DNA of 64,000 bases. Source: Alphaproteobacteria bacterium CG11_big_fil_rev_8_21_14_0_20_39_49 (GTDB taxonomy: Bacteria > Pseudomonadota > Alphaproteobacteria > Rickettsiales > UBA6187). The stretch covers positions 34,045 through 98,044 of the forward strand of contig PCXK01000023.1 of the NCBI GenBank assembly GCA_002787635.1, in the 5' to 3' direction. Below the pieces are notes generated by a model. It was not told the DNA's origin and searched no databases. It saw only the letters and a list, made by a program, of their open reading frames with translations. Numbering within the stretch: the first letter of the stretch is position 1; the number at the start of each line of letters is the position of its first letter. Shown in pieces: positions 16,482 through 25,992 of the stretch. The position numbers and the translations under genes were made by a program.

Positions 16482-18140
16482 ATGCAAAATTACAACGCTC
16501 CTTTAGACGATATCAATTTTTTGTTAAATGATGTTCTGAAATTAGAGGATGTCCTTAAGCTTACTAAATATAAAGATTTATCAGGGTCTTTGATAAATGC
16601 TGTGCTTGATGAGGCTTCAAAATTTGCAAGCAAAAGGCTTTCTCCATTGAATGTTATCGGGGATAAACAGGGTTCACACTCTAAAGATTCGGTTACAACT
16701 ACACCTGAAGGATTTAAAGAAGCCTATGAGCAGTTTGTAAAAAACGGCTGGAATTCAGTCCCTTTTTCTACTGAAGCAGGAGGGCAGGGCTTGCCTTGGA
16801 TGGTATCTACCGCCATATCTGAAATGTGGAGCGGTGCTAATTTTGCTTTTGCCCTTTGCCCTTTATTGACTCAAGGGGCGGTGGAGTTGCTGGAAAATCA
16901 CGGCAGTGCTGCCCAAAAAGAAAAATATCTGAGGAAATTAGTTTCAGGTGAGTGGACGGGGACTATGTGTCTTACGGAGTCAGCGGCAGGTTCGGACATT
17001 GGGGCGGTTAGAACGGTCGCTAAAAAAGAAGGTGATAAATATCTGATAAAAGGTCAGAAAATATTTATTACCTTTGGAGATCACGATTATACCGATAATA
17101 TTATCCATATGGTTCTGGCAAGATGTGAAGATGCACCTGAGGGAATAAAAGGTATATCGCTTTTTATTGTGCCGAAGGCATTAGAGGACGGTTCTAAAAA
17201 TGATATCAGGGTTATAAGTATCGAACAGAAGTTGGGTATTCACGGAAGTCCGACGGCAGTTTTGAATTTCGGTGATGAAAATGGTGCTGTCGGGTATTTG
17301 GTAGGTGAAGAAAATCATGGTATAAAATATATGTTCACTATGATGAATAATGCAAGGCTTGCAGTCGGCGTAGAAGGAATAGCCATTGCCGAGGATTCGT
17401 TACAAAAGGCGGAGAGCTTTGCGGCAGAGCGTGTACAGGGAGGGTTGCCTATAGCTAAATATCCTGACGTTAAACGCATGTTGATTACTATACGCAGCCA
17501 AACAGAGGCAATGCGTGCTTTGTCTTATTACATAGGCAAGTGTATAGACCTTTCAAGAAATCATGAAGATGAGGCAGTTAAAGAAAAATATAAAGAAATA
17601 ACCGATATACTTATCCCTGTTTTAAAAGCCAATGCAACGGATATGGGATTTTTTATGTCATCGGAATCTATGCAGGTATTTGGCGGGGTAGGCTATGTTG
17701 AAGATTACGGGATAGCCCAAAACTTGCGTGACTCACGCATAGCCATGATATATGAAGGCACTAACGGTATTCAGGCAATGGATCTGGTGAAGCGTAAAAT
17801 AATTATAAATGACGGCAGGTTGTTTGAAAGCCTGTCTGTTGAGGTTTTTGAACTTGTGCAGGGAAGCGTGTTCGAAGATGTGGTTAAGGATGCGATAGGT
17901 AAACTGGTAAACGCTACATCGGAGATACGTTCTATGGATGATAAAAAGGCTGAGTTTAAGGCTTATTATTATACAAGGCTTTTCGGGGTTGTTATGGGCG
18001 GCGTGATGATGGCGATGTCCGATAAGGCGATAGGTGCTGATGAATCGGGGTTTTTCAAGCTAAAAAGAAGAACTATAAAATTTTATATGGACTTTCTTCT
18101 TCCGGAGGTTAATTATTTGCACGAGATAGTAGTTAGGTAG
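16482..18140 (+). CDS. Acyl-CoA dehydrogenase (DmdC/AidB-like branch)
   Basis: 552 residues. The N-terminal alpha domain includes 'GWNSVPFSTEAGGQGLPW'; the FAD-binding beta domain has 'MCLTESAAGSDIGAV' and 'KGQKIFITFGDHD'; the C-terminal helical domain has 'QVFGGVGYVEDYGIAQNLRD' and the catalytic Glu in 'IYEGTNGIQAMDL' (about residue 425). This order and the extra C-terminal helical region match the branch that includes 3-methylmercaptopropionyl-CoA dehydrogenase, usually near 590 residues, so this member is a little short. It oxidises an acyl-CoA to the enoyl-CoA; the real substrate is unknown. The next gene starts 6 bp after its stop, so it may drive the fliO-fliP transcript. Confidence 0.9.
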   Translation: MQNYNAPLDDINFLLNDVLKLEDVLKLTKYKDLSGSLINAVLDEASKFASKRLSPLNVIGDKQGSHSKDSVTTTPEGFKEAYEQFVKNGWNSVPFSTEAGGQGLPWMVSTAISEMWSGANFAFALCPLLTQGAVELLENHGSAAQKEKYLRKLVSGEWTGTMCLTESAAGSDIGAVRTVAKKEGDKYLIKGQKIFITFGDHDYTDNIIHMVLARCEDAPEGIKGISLFIVPKALEDGSKNDIRVISIEQKLGIHGSPTAVLNFGDENGAVGYLVGEENHGIKYMFTMMNNARLAVGVEGIAIAEDSLQKAESFAAERVQGGLPIAKYPDVKRMLITIRSQTEAMRALSYYIGKCIDLSRNHEDEAVKEKYKEITDILIPVLKANATDMGFFMSSESMQVFGGVGYVEDYGIAQNLRDSRIAMIYEGTNGIQAMDLVKRKIIINDGRLFESLSVEVFELVQGSVFEDVVKDAIGKLVNATSEIRSMDDKKAEFKAYYYTRLFGVVMGGVMMAMSDKAIGADESGFFKLKRRTIKFYMDFLLPEVNYLHEIVVR

Positions 18141-18146
18141 TTATTT

Positions 18147-18485
18147 ATGGAAAAAGATATAGATCCCGATAGGTTATATAAATTTATTTGCGGTGAGATA
18201 GAAGCTTCTATGCACGCCCTTGATACGGGCAAGGAAGTGAATATGGAAAATATAGATAGGAATGTCAGAAGGTTTTGCGATATAGTTACAAAACTTCCCG
18301 CTGCCGAGGCTAAATCATATGATGAGAAAATAGATAATATCGTAAAGGAACTGACTTATATTGTGGAAACTTTGACTGAACGTAAGTTAGAGGTAGGAGA
18401 GCAGATTAATTATACTTCTCAAAGGCGAAAGGCACAATCAGCATACGGAACTGCTATGTTGAGCAGTGTTAATGAGGTCAAATAA
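18147..18485 (+). CDS. Hypothetical protein upstream of fliO, 112 aa
   Basis: A small, charged, mostly helical protein without signal peptide or membrane segment. Heptad-like spacing of hydrophobic residues in 'IDNIVKELTYIVETLTERKLEVG' suggests a coiled coil. It is followed with no gap by fliO (stop 18483-18485, start 18486), so it is part of the fliO-fliP operon and may be a flagellar accessory protein, for example an FlgN-like chaperone. That role is inferred from context only. Confidence 0.6.
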   Translation: MEKDIDPDRLYKFICGEIEASMHALDTGKEVNMENIDRNVRRFCDIVTKLPAAEAKSYDEKIDNIVKELTYIVETLTERKLEVGEQINYTSQRRKAQSAYGTAMLSSVNEVK

Positions 18486-18776
18486 ATGGATTACACAGCT
18501 TATATTAAGGCAATATTAGCATTAGTGTTCGTTTTGGGGCTGATTGGAATTTTTTCATTCATATTGAAGGGGATATCCGTAGGTCGGTTTGCAGGTAAAT
18601 CAAAAACCGCAAAGCGTATTTCCTTAGAAGAAGTGTTTTATGTTGATGCAAAACGTAAGTTGTTATTAATCAAAAGAGATGATGTTGAACATCTTATATT
18701 GCTTGGTGCTAACAGTGAAACGGTAATTGAGAATAACATCGAAGTTAAAAAATCCGATTCAAAGGGGAAAAAATGA
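18486..18776 (+). CDS. fliO: FliO-like flagellar export scaffold protein
   Basis: 96 residues. One membrane helix ('AILALVFVLGLIGIFSFIL', about 9-27) is followed by a small cytoplasmic beta domain with the FliO pattern 'RISLEEVFYVDAKRKLLLIKRDDVEHLILLG'. FliO is a facultative membrane protein that helps assemble the FliP-containing export gate. The gene overlaps fliP by 4 bp (ATGA). The family is very divergent; short length, topology and position before fliP support the call. Confidence 0.82.
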   Translation: MDYTAYIKAILALVFVLGLIGIFSFILKGISVGRFAGKSKTAKRISLEEVFYVDAKRKLLLIKRDDVEHLILLGANSETVIENNIEVKKSDSKGKK

Positions 18777-19498
18777 GGATATTCTTGCTTTTTACCTTAT
18801 TGACGGTTTTAGGTGATAATGCCTTTGCTCAAACATTGTCGCTTGATATGGGCGAAGGCGGAGGGCAGGTTACTTCAAGGATATTACAGCTTATTGCGGT
18901 AATTACCGTTATCAGTTTAGCCCCTTCAATATTGGTGATGGTAACTTCATTTACCAGAATAGTGGTTGTTTTTTCGTTTTTAAGAACGGCACTGGGATTG
19001 CAGCAGACTCCGCCTAATTCCGTTATAATAAGTTTATCACTTTTTCTTACCATGTTTATCATGCAGCCTGTTTTTATGGAGTCATATAATAAAGGGCTAA
19101 AGCCTTTGATGGACGAGGAGATAACCGAAGAAGAAGCGATTGAGCCTACAATTGCACCGTTTAAGGTTTTTATGCTGCAAAATGTTCGTGAAAAGGATTT
19201 GGGGCTGTTTTTTGAATTGTCAGATACTAAGGTTCCTGAAAAAATCGAAGATACATCGTTAAGAATTTTAATACCGGCATTTATGATAAGTGAATTAAGG
19301 CGTGCTTTTGAAATAGGTTTTTTGCTGTTCATACCGTTTTTAATAATTGACCTGATGGTTGCTTCAACCCTGATGGCTATGGGTATGATGATGTTACCGC
19401 CGGTGTTAATTTCATTGCCGTTCAAGCTTATATTTTTTGTGCTTATAGACGGCTGGTATATGGTTGTGGGGAGTCTGGTAAAAAGTTTCGGCGGTTAA
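18773..19498 (+). CDS. fliP: Flagellar export gate protein FliP
   Basis: 241 residues. A signal peptide (about 1-19), then 'LAPSILVMVTSFTRIVVVFSF' and 'LGLQQTPPNSVIISLSLFLTM', the characteristic FliP blocks. The periplasmic region is followed by 'LIPAFMISELRRAFEIGFLLFIPFLIID' type sequence and 'MMMLPPVLISLPFKL'. FliP forms the core channel of the flagellar type III secretion gate with FliQ and FliR, which are not in this window. It is the last gene of its plus-strand transcript and converges with the TPR gene on the minus strand. Confidence 0.97.
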   Translation: MRIFLLFTLLTVLGDNAFAQTLSLDMGEGGGQVTSRILQLIAVITVISLAPSILVMVTSFTRIVVVFSFLRTALGLQQTPPNSVIISLSLFLTMFIMQPVFMESYNKGLKPLMDEEITEEEAIEPTIAPFKVFMLQNVREKDLGLFFELSDTKVPEKIEDTSLRILIPAFMISELRRAFEIGFLLFIPFLIIDLMVASTLMAMGMMMLPPVLISLPFKLIFFVLIDGWYMVVGSLVKSFGG

Positions 19499-19514
19499 GC
19501 GAATTATATGATTC

Positions 19515-22500
19515 TTAAGCCCCGTTATCATTTTCCGCTACTTGTCCGGTTTCTTCCGGGCTGTTTACCTTCAGGTAGCTATCAAGGAATTCTTGCATGT
19601 CTACAAACTCAACAGTTTGGTCAAGATTCCTGTAATCAACGGGTCCACGGTCGGTCGCAACGAACGTAAATACTTTCTTGCTATCACTATCGGGGATTAG
19701 TGGCTCAAAGTCTTCATATAATACCTGCAACCATCTCTTCCTTCCCGTTAATGCATAAGATACGGCAAGTTTTATTAGTTGGTTCATCTCATCGTCGGTA
19801 ACCTTGCGTCCGTCCCTCCTTATATTCCTGAACGGGGTTTCCAATTCATCGATAACCTTGTTCCAGACCTTGTTACGCCAGTAAACTTCGGCACGTAAAA
19901 AAGCCGCTTTTTGGCTATCACTGCCTTTTAAAAGTGCAAGGGTTTGGTTGTTTCTGCCAAGTTCTGTCAACACATGAGCTTTTATGTACTTTCTTTTTTC
20001 TTTAATTTCTTCACTAATATTGTCATTTTCCGTTGCCATTAATACATCGTACGCTTTTTGCGGTGAGCGGTTCTTTAAGTGGACATTAACAAGTTTAAGG
20101 GCTGTAATATCACGTTCTTCACCTATAAGCCTGAAACGTATCTGGTGGGTAAGTAGTGCCGCAGCCCTGTCTAGCAGGTCAACTTCAATAAGGCGGTCGG
20201 CAAGGCGGCTTATCATTTCATCTCCGAGTTTACCTATCGGAGTTAGTTCCCTAAACTCGTAATAAAGGGTTAAAGCGTCAAGCTTAGGCATTTCATCAAC
20301 TTCACCCTGACTGAATATCTGTACGAACCTGTCACTCATTTTTTTTGCTATTAACAGCGATTCGTCAGAGCCGGGGAATGCCGCTATAGAAGACCGCCAC
20401 ACGGAAAAGCCTTTCATATATTCCTTTTCTTCCATGTAAAACTCGCCAAGCATCTTTAATATATTGAATTCCAAAACGCCGCCACGCCAGCTTATGCGAA
20501 GGTCGTTTAATCTGTCAATCGCATCGGCGACTTCAATTTTTTTCAGGCGTAGCTCATATATCGTAAGGGCTAGCTGTGAACGGGTGCGGTTATATCGGTC
20601 GAAAACGTCCCCACTTAGATTTAACCACGTTTCAATGGCTTTTGCGGATTCCTCGTCTTTTGCATAAAACAGCCCCCTTAAAAACTCAATGCTGTTCTTG
20701 GTGAATTCCCGTTCCTCTTCTTTTAATAAGCTTATAATTTCTTCTGCTACAACCACGTCATTTCTTTTTAGCCTGTCTTCTAATGCTATCAATGCAAAGT
20801 CGTTAAATATTCTGTCGGGATAGAATTTTAAAAATACTTCAACATTTTCAATAAAATTCATTCTTATATCTTCTTGCTTTCTTTGTTCGGACGTACTCCA
20901 CCATAATTTGTTATCTTCTATCTGAAATGCATCTGATGATTGATATAACTCGCTTTCTTCAAAGCGTTTTATCTCTTCTTGATAGTGGTCGGTAACAAAA
21001 CGGGCTGTGGATTCAAGCTTTTGTACTTCTTCGGAGTTGGCAAAATCTGGGTCAATCTGCCTGATTATCCTAAGTAATCTTGAGGAAGTCTCGTAAATCA
21101 GCCTTGTATTATCGGTAGTATTACCTTCTTCAAGGCTATTCTTGTTTTCCTCTTTTTTTTGTTCAAGTACAGGGTTGTTACTGATGAATTTATCAATTTT
21201 TATCTGACTTCCAAGCTGTATATTTGCCGCTGCCGTCCAAAACGCTATCTCGGCTTTGCCTCGCTCGTCAAGAGCGTTAATATCGATATTATTGAATGCC
21301 TCAATCGAATCGTCATATCTGTGTGCCATATATAATGAGGCAGCCTCAACTATCTTTACGTCATTATTTTTAGCGTAGTTTTTGTCAAACTCCCTGATAG
21401 TGTTAATTATACCGATAGCTTCCTGATATAAAGAATGTGCAAAATAGAACCTTGCAAGTTTAAGGCGTTTTGCATTTTTTTCTTTCCAGTCAACCTCCGT
21501 TATTTCCCACAAAATATCTTTCAGGTCTTTAAGGTAGGTTTTATCATCACCGATTTTCCATGTATTGAATTTAACGGCGGTAATGTCCTGTCCCTTTTCT
21601 TTTAGGCGTTCTGCCTGCTCCCTTGCCAGCCGCTCTTTTTCCTGTAGTTCTCTTAAGGCAAGCTGCGCACCTCCTGCCAGTTTGTTAGTAGGTCCTGAAA
21701 TTTCGATATTATTGTTATCGGCTGCAAAACTGATAAAGTCGGATATCAGGTTTATCGCTATACCCTGATATGTATTTAGAACGGTATAGTCGGGGTATTT
21801 CCTTGGCACTTTAAAGCCGCTGCTCTCCTCAATTAAGGGGATTACTATCATTTCATCACCAATAGTCGGGTCGGTCAGGCGTATAGGTTTTAAATTGTTT
21901 TCTGAGCCTTTAATATTTAATTTTGAGCCGTGAAGCTCGCTATCCTGAATTGATATTTCCGGTTCATATTGAGGTAAGGATTTTTGTTTTGTCAGAGATA
22001 TTATCCAGTTATTTTCTTCCCTATATGGAACGGCATAGTAGCTATCCCTTAATTTTAATCTCAAAATAGTATAATATTTGTTGTCCAGCTGCTCCGCATC
22101 TTCGTATATTTCAGGTTTTTCAGTTAGTATATCGGTAGTGTTTACCTGACGGTATTTATCAAATATAACCCATAAATACGCCCCTCTGTGAAATACCGCA
22201 GAACCAACCGGTATGTTCCACTTAAAAAACAAATTATCTGCCGAGCCTTCTTTTTTTGTAAATTTTTGCGGTTCCGGTTCTTCTAAAACCGTGTTATTAT
22301 TTTCTACAATTTCAGGCTGAATCGGAGAAGCCTCGTCTGATGTTGCTTGCGTATCAGGCTCTTTTTCTTCGATTTCTTCTGCCGGAGTTTCAACAGTGTT
22401 TTGAGCCAGTTCAAGGCTTTTAAACAGCTTTTCGCCAAGACCTGCATCTTCAAATTGCTGTAACAAATTTAATTCGGCAGTTTCAACTACTCTTTTTAAG

Positions 22501-22973
22501 GGTTTTGGTTGTTCCTGCCGAGTTTTAGTATCTTCTTTTTTCGGAGCTTGCGGTTCTTTTTTTGCGACTTTTATATCAGGCTCTTTTTTGCTATTGATAA
22601 TTAAGTCAATACCTACGAATTTCTCACTGATAAATTTTCTGTACGCATATCGGTTATCATATAAATTAAAAGATATGGTTTTTGTATTGTCGGTGGTATC
22701 TATCGACTTTATATATTTATTAATACTTTCATCTAAAGCATTTAAATAGGGAGTAAATTCTTCCTCAAACGATACATCTAGTTTGCCGTCATGCATTTTG
22801 GGTGTGAATTTTACATCGGGATCAGTATAGAAAAATATCCTTAAAAATTTTCCTTTATCAACAACTTTTACAACAATTTTTTTGGTATTATCCGATATAC
22901 TATAGCCGGAGGACGGTAATATTATTATTACCGCTAAAAAGGCGTACAAAAAATAAAAGGTGAATTTTTTCAC
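19515..22973 (-). CDS. Large exported TPR-repeat protein at the end of the motility operon
   Basis: 1152 residues. A signal peptide (about 1-25) is followed by a beta-rich, AMIN-like segment (about 32-130). A long acidic low-complexity linker (130-245) rich in Glu, Pro and Lys comes next, then a second globular region, then from about 470 onwards many helical repeats of TPR type (for example 'ARFYFAHSLYQEAIGIINTI', 'EAASLYMAHRYDDSIEAFNNI'). It lies 133 bp after motB on the same strand, so it is probably the last gene of the cheY-cheZ-motB operon. The layout suggests a periplasmic scaffold for the motor or cell envelope, by inference. I do not recognise a named family. Confidence 0.75.
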   Translation of the reverse strand: MKKFTFYFLYAFLAVIIILPSSGYSISDNTKKIVVKVVDKGKFLRIFFYTDPDVKFTPKMHDGKLDVSFEEEFTPYLNALDESINKYIKSIDTTDNTKTISFNLYDNRYAYRKFISEKFVGIDLIINSKKEPDIKVAKKEPQAPKKEDTKTRQEQPKPLKRVVETAELNLLQQFEDAGLGEKLFKSLELAQNTVETPAEEIEEKEPDTQATSDEASPIQPEIVENNNTVLEEPEPQKFTKKEGSADNLFFKWNIPVGSAVFHRGAYLWVIFDKYRQVNTTDILTEKPEIYEDAEQLDNKYYTILRLKLRDSYYAVPYREENNWIISLTKQKSLPQYEPEISIQDSELHGSKLNIKGSENNLKPIRLTDPTIGDEMIVIPLIEESSGFKVPRKYPDYTVLNTYQGIAINLISDFISFAADNNNIEISGPTNKLAGGAQLALRELQEKERLAREQAERLKEKGQDITAVKFNTWKIGDDKTYLKDLKDILWEITEVDWKEKNAKRLKLARFYFAHSLYQEAIGIINTIREFDKNYAKNNDVKIVEAASLYMAHRYDDSIEAFNNIDINALDERGKAEIAFWTAAANIQLGSQIKIDKFISNNPVLEQKKEENKNSLEEGNTTDNTRLIYETSSRLLRIIRQIDPDFANSEEVQKLESTARFVTDHYQEEIKRFEESELYQSSDAFQIEDNKLWWSTSEQRKQEDIRMNFIENVEVFLKFYPDRIFNDFALIALEDRLKRNDVVVAEEIISLLKEEEREFTKNSIEFLRGLFYAKDEESAKAIETWLNLSGDVFDRYNRTRSQLALTIYELRLKKIEVADAIDRLNDLRISWRGGVLEFNILKMLGEFYMEEKEYMKGFSVWRSSIAAFPGSDESLLIAKKMSDRFVQIFSQGEVDEMPKLDALTLYYEFRELTPIGKLGDEMISRLADRLIEVDLLDRAAALLTHQIRFRLIGEERDITALKLVNVHLKNRSPQKAYDVLMATENDNISEEIKEKRKYIKAHVLTELGRNNQTLALLKGSDSQKAAFLRAEVYWRNKVWNKVIDELETPFRNIRRDGRKVTDDEMNQLIKLAVSYALTGRKRWLQVLYEDFEPLIPDSDSKKVFTFVATDRGPVDYRNLDQTVEFVDMQEFLDSYLKVNSPEETGQVAENDNGA

Positions 22974-23106
22974 TTAATACCGTTTAATATATGTAATGAT
23001 TTTTAGGTATTAGCTACTTGCTATATATAGTATATATACAATCATATAACCGCAATATCTATACAAAAACAATAAACATATTCTGCTATATTTTCAACCA
23101 TTATTT

Positions 23107-23805
23107 TCAGTCAGGGCTATTAATGTACGGGCGTACTATGATATCGATTCTGTTTAAGGATTTATCATCTAAGCCGGAGGGCTTTTCATTTTTTACTATC
23201 GCTTCCAGCTTTGATAAGTTGCCTGCCTCCCGCATATTTGAGGCTAATTGAACGGCTCTGGACAACGCAAGTTTAAAGCTGTCCGTTTGCTTGCTTTCGT
23301 CATCTTCGTTTATGTATCCGAATATTTCAATACTGTTTTTCACCCTTTGTAACGCATCGCCGATAATAAATAGCATTACCCTCGAATCCTCAGTTAAAAC
23401 GGGTGAGTTGCCTTCAAATAAGTTCGGGCCGTTAATCTTGATTATCAAACTATTTGCGTCTTTTTCCAATTTTATATTATTTTTTAAAAATGCGTCGTCT
23501 TTTATTTTACTTTCAATTACCGCTTCAAGGTAGTCAATATCCGTACCTTTATTTATGGTTATTTTAGTAGCATGCAGGTTTGTCACTAATTTTTTTTCAA
23601 CCGTTTTTGCGGCTTTAAAGGATTCTCCCATTGATTGCCTCAGCTTATCCCACTGACCTTTTTTTATTGAGGTTGTAGCGTATATCATGATAAAAAACAC
23701 CAGTAACAATGATAAAAGGTCGGCAAAAGTCATCATCCAACTATCATTGCTTGTTGTTTCTTCGGTTTTAAATTCATTAAAAACATGTTCGTTGTTTTGG
23801 GTCAT
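23107..23805 (-). CDS. motB: Flagellar stator protein MotB
   Basis: 232 residues. The N-terminal 'SWMMTFADLLSLLLVFFIMIY' is the single stator helix, with the proton-binding Asp at residue 29. A plug/linker region and an OmpA-like peptidoglycan-binding domain follow ('VLTEDSRVMLFIIGDALQRV', 'IEIFGYINEDDESKQTDSFKLALSRAVQLASNM', ending 'RIDIIVRPY'). It anchors the stator to peptidoglycan and carries protons for torque. It overlaps the preceding MotB-like gene by 4 bp. No motA is in this window. Confidence 0.92.
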   Translation of the reverse strand: MTQNNEHVFNEFKTEETTSNDSWMMTFADLLSLLLVFFIMIYATTSIKKGQWDKLRQSMGESFKAAKTVEKKLVTNLHATKITINKGTDIDYLEAVIESKIKDDAFLKNNIKLEKDANSLIIKINGPNLFEGNSPVLTEDSRVMLFIIGDALQRVKNSIEIFGYINEDDESKQTDSFKLALSRAVQLASNMREAGNLSKLEAIVKNEKPSGLDDKSLNRIDIIVRPYINSPD

Positions 23806-24482
23806 TTGTCGAGCAGCTCTTCCACAAAATTATCTGATTTCTTAACATTTGTTTCTATGATTAGATATTCCTCATTGTTAAATGTTATACCTGCCGTTAT
23901 ATGTTTTTTTTCAAAATTATTATCTAAAAATTCTTGGACGATATTTGTCGAGCGTTCCTTGTCTATCTCAAACGCATCTTTATTATCGAGTAAAGAGAAG
24001 CCCTGTGAATCTACTTTTATATTTATCTTTACATCAACCCCCCGCCTGTCAAGGGATATTGTCTTAACCAGCCTGTTGAAAAGGCTTTTTTGAAATTCAA
24101 TTATATTTGCCGAGTCTTTTTCAAATACCTTCCTTAGCGGTATTTTTATCCTCATTTTATAGCCTTTTCTCTCTACATTGAATTCATCAGGCTTATAAGC
24201 ACTTTTTAGCTCTTTTTCCACATCGTCAAAATATGTAGTGACAATTTGTGAGAATGAAAAAAACAATGCCTTGTTCTCTAAGTCGGTGCGACCTGAACCT
24301 GAAGAAAACGATTCTTCGATACTTGAAATAGCCTCTTCTTTTTTCTTTTGGTTTTCGTCGGATATGCTGTTCAATAAGATAAAAAATGCTAATATAACTA
24401 AGTATAAGGGGACAAATAAAGCAAAAGCTCCGCTTTGTGAAGGCTCAATCTCATAGTTAGTTTTGTCGTACTGCTGTTCCAT
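23802..24482 (-). CDS. MotB-like protein lacking the proton-carrying Asp
   Basis: 226 residues with the same layout as the MotB encoded just downstream: a short cytoplasmic tail, one membrane helix ('FALFVPLYLVILAFFILLNSIS', about 20-41) and a periplasmic region with an OmpA-like beta-alpha pattern ('MRIKIPLRKVFEKDSANI', 'KERSTNIVQEFLDNNF'). Aligning the two helices puts Pro25 where MotB has its essential Asp, so this protein cannot carry protons in the usual way. It may be a structural partner of the stator or a divergent paralogue with another job. The 4-bp overlap with motB shows tight coupling. Confidence 0.75.
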   Translation of the reverse strand: MEQQYDKTNYEIEPSQSGAFALFVPLYLVILAFFILLNSISDENQKKKEEAISSIEESFSSGSGRTDLENKALFFSFSQIVTTYFDDVEKELKSAYKPDEFNVERKGYKMRIKIPLRKVFEKDSANIIEFQKSLFNRLVKTISLDRRGVDVKINIKVDSQGFSLLDNKDAFEIDKERSTNIVQEFLDNNFEKKHITAGITFNNEEYLIIETNVKKSDNFVEELLDK

Positions 24483-24529
24483 TACAAAACTATAATAATA
24501 TAATAGTTGAAATTGAATACTCCCAAAGA

Positions 24530-25129
24530 CTAGACACTATCAAATAGCTTGTCAATATCATCCTGATTCGGTGAATCCGGATTGGATTGAGGACCTTTCA
24601 TTAAATGGGCATCGCCTCGTACATCTTTGTTTATATCCTCATAGGAATATTTAGAAAGTATGTGTCCGGCAGAATGTTCGATAAAATCAAGTGCTTTGGA
24701 TATTTTTTTAATGCGTTGTCCTGTTATGTCCTGAAAGTTGCAGGCTTCAAAAATTATCATTACATTATCTGTAATGCTTTTTGACATCTCATTTTTGGGG
24801 TTGTTTAAAATGATTTTCTGTATTCTCTCTGCCGAATCCAGTATCGTATCGGTTGCCTGTTCCGTTGATTCTATAACGGCATCAAGCTCTGAAGACGCTG
24901 ATTCTATAACGTTATCCTTCTTGTCATTAAATTCCATTTTTGCAGAATGTGCCTTATCGCCGATTACTTTTATATCCTGCAATAGTTGGCTATCATATTT
25001 ATCACAGTGTTTTTTAAAAAGTGTAATTAAGTCAGAAACAACTAATTCCGGTTCATTTAGCTCTACATTGTTACCGTTTTTATCTTTTAGGCTGCATAAT
25101 CTAGAATGCAAATCTTTTGACAGTTCCAT
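24530..25129 (-). CDS. cheZ: Chemotaxis protein phosphatase CheZ
   Basis: 199 residues, mostly long helices. The catalytic segment 'EACNFQDITGQRI' holds Asp134 and Gln138, matching the Asp and Gln of the FQDLTGQ motif of enteric CheZ. The C-terminus 'NQDDIDKLFDSV' resembles the CheY-binding peptide at the start of FliM. It dephosphorylates CheY-P to reset the motor switch. It is located directly after cheY. The C-terminal tail and catalytic motif make the call firm although the rest of the sequence is divergent. Confidence 0.9.
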   Translation of the reverse strand: MELSKDLHSRLCSLKDKNGNNVELNEPELVVSDLITLFKKHCDKYDSQLLQDIKVIGDKAHSAKMEFNDKKDNVIESASSELDAVIESTEQATDTILDSAERIQKIILNNPKNEMSKSITDNVMIIFEACNFQDITGQRIKKISKALDFIEHSAGHILSKYSYEDINKDVRGDAHLMKGPQSNPDSPNQDDIDKLFDSV

Positions 25130-25156
25130 CTTTTTTTATCCCCATTTATAAAAATG

Positions 25157-25543
25157 TTAAAACTCTCCGAGTACTGCCGTTAATTTGTTTTTTAACGTAT
25201 CTACATTAAACGGTTTAACTATATAGTTATTTACACCTGCCTGCTTTGCCTTGATTATATTTTCAGGCTTGCTTTCGGCAGTTATCATTATAAACGGTAC
25301 TGTTCGTATATTGCCGTCAGATGCACGAATTCTTTGTAACAATTCAAAGCCGCTCATAGGTTCCATATTCCAGTCGGAAATTATCATTTTATATTCTTTT
25401 TCTGAAATTTTTGCCAGTGCCGACTGACCGTCAATAGCTTCATCAATGTTATTAAAACCTAGCTGCATTAAGAGGTTGCTCACGATTCTTCGCATTGTTT
25501 TGAAGTCATCGACAACTAAAATACTCATATGCTTATCAACCAT
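25157..25543 (-). CDS. cheY: Chemotaxis response regulator CheY
   Basis: A single receiver domain. Asp12/Asp13 ('LVVDDF'), the phosphorylated Asp57 in 'IISDWNMEPMSG', Thr88 in 'MITAE' and Lys110 in 'IVKPF' are all present. CheY-P binds FliM/FliN at the motor switch. The ATG at 25543 is chosen over the GTG two codons upstream because AAGGAG sits at correct distance only for the ATG. It heads the cheY-cheZ-motB segment, which has been separated from motE by an approximately 4.9-kb insert, so it now needs its own promoter. Confidence 0.95.
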   Translation of the reverse strand: MVDKHMSILVVDDFKTMRRIVSNLLMQLGFNNIDEAIDGQSALAKISEKEYKMIISDWNMEPMSGFELLQRIRASDGNIRTVPFIMITAESKPENIIKAKQAGVNNYIVKPFNVDTLKNKLTAVLGEF

Positions 25544-25654
25544 TACCACTGCTCCTTTATAGACGGTTTTTTATGCCTAATTTGCCAACCCCCGATTGAT
25601 TCGGTCGGTAATTATTTCCATCTTAGGTGTAATGATATCAAAGTTTTGTTAAGA

Positions 25655-25754
25655 TTTAGTTAACAGATAATTTACGCTGCGTTGCAAGTTTTTCGGTAAT
25701 GACCTTTGCCTTTTCAACGTTCATTTTGTCTATGATTTTGGCAAGATTTGCTTC
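25655..25754 (-). pseudogene. Detached second copy of the motE 3' end (direct repeat 1)
   Basis: 100 bp matching 30575-30674 at 96 positions. It encodes the last 32 or so residues of MotE in frame to a stop, with only conservative changes (Met to Ile in 'KIIDKMNVEKAK', Met to Thr in 'KLATQRKLSVN'). The similarity ends abruptly at 25754. It lies about 110 bp upstream of cheY, where the end of motE would be expected without the insert. The rest of 25544-25992 shows no gene. Confidence 0.92.
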
Positions 25755-25992
25755 TTAGCAAGCCTCAAAGAATGTCTCCGAATATAAGAAAAATCTTATA
25801 CAAAAGCAATATTCCTCCTACTAGAGTCTAATTTGAATTTTTTGTTCCGGTGCTTCTAAATGAGTCTTTAAGTGAGACTTCCCGAATGTTAAAATTTCAC
25901 CTATTTATTTTTCTATAATTTTATAATTGCAATAAAGTGATTCGCATGCTATTTCTTCAATTATTAAACGCATATTATAGTCGGGGGATATA

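Noticed and set aside
18829..19425. Minus-strand frame opposite fliP
   Set aside because: Shadow of the fliP codon pattern. The translated sequence is Ile/Ser/Asn-rich without motifs.
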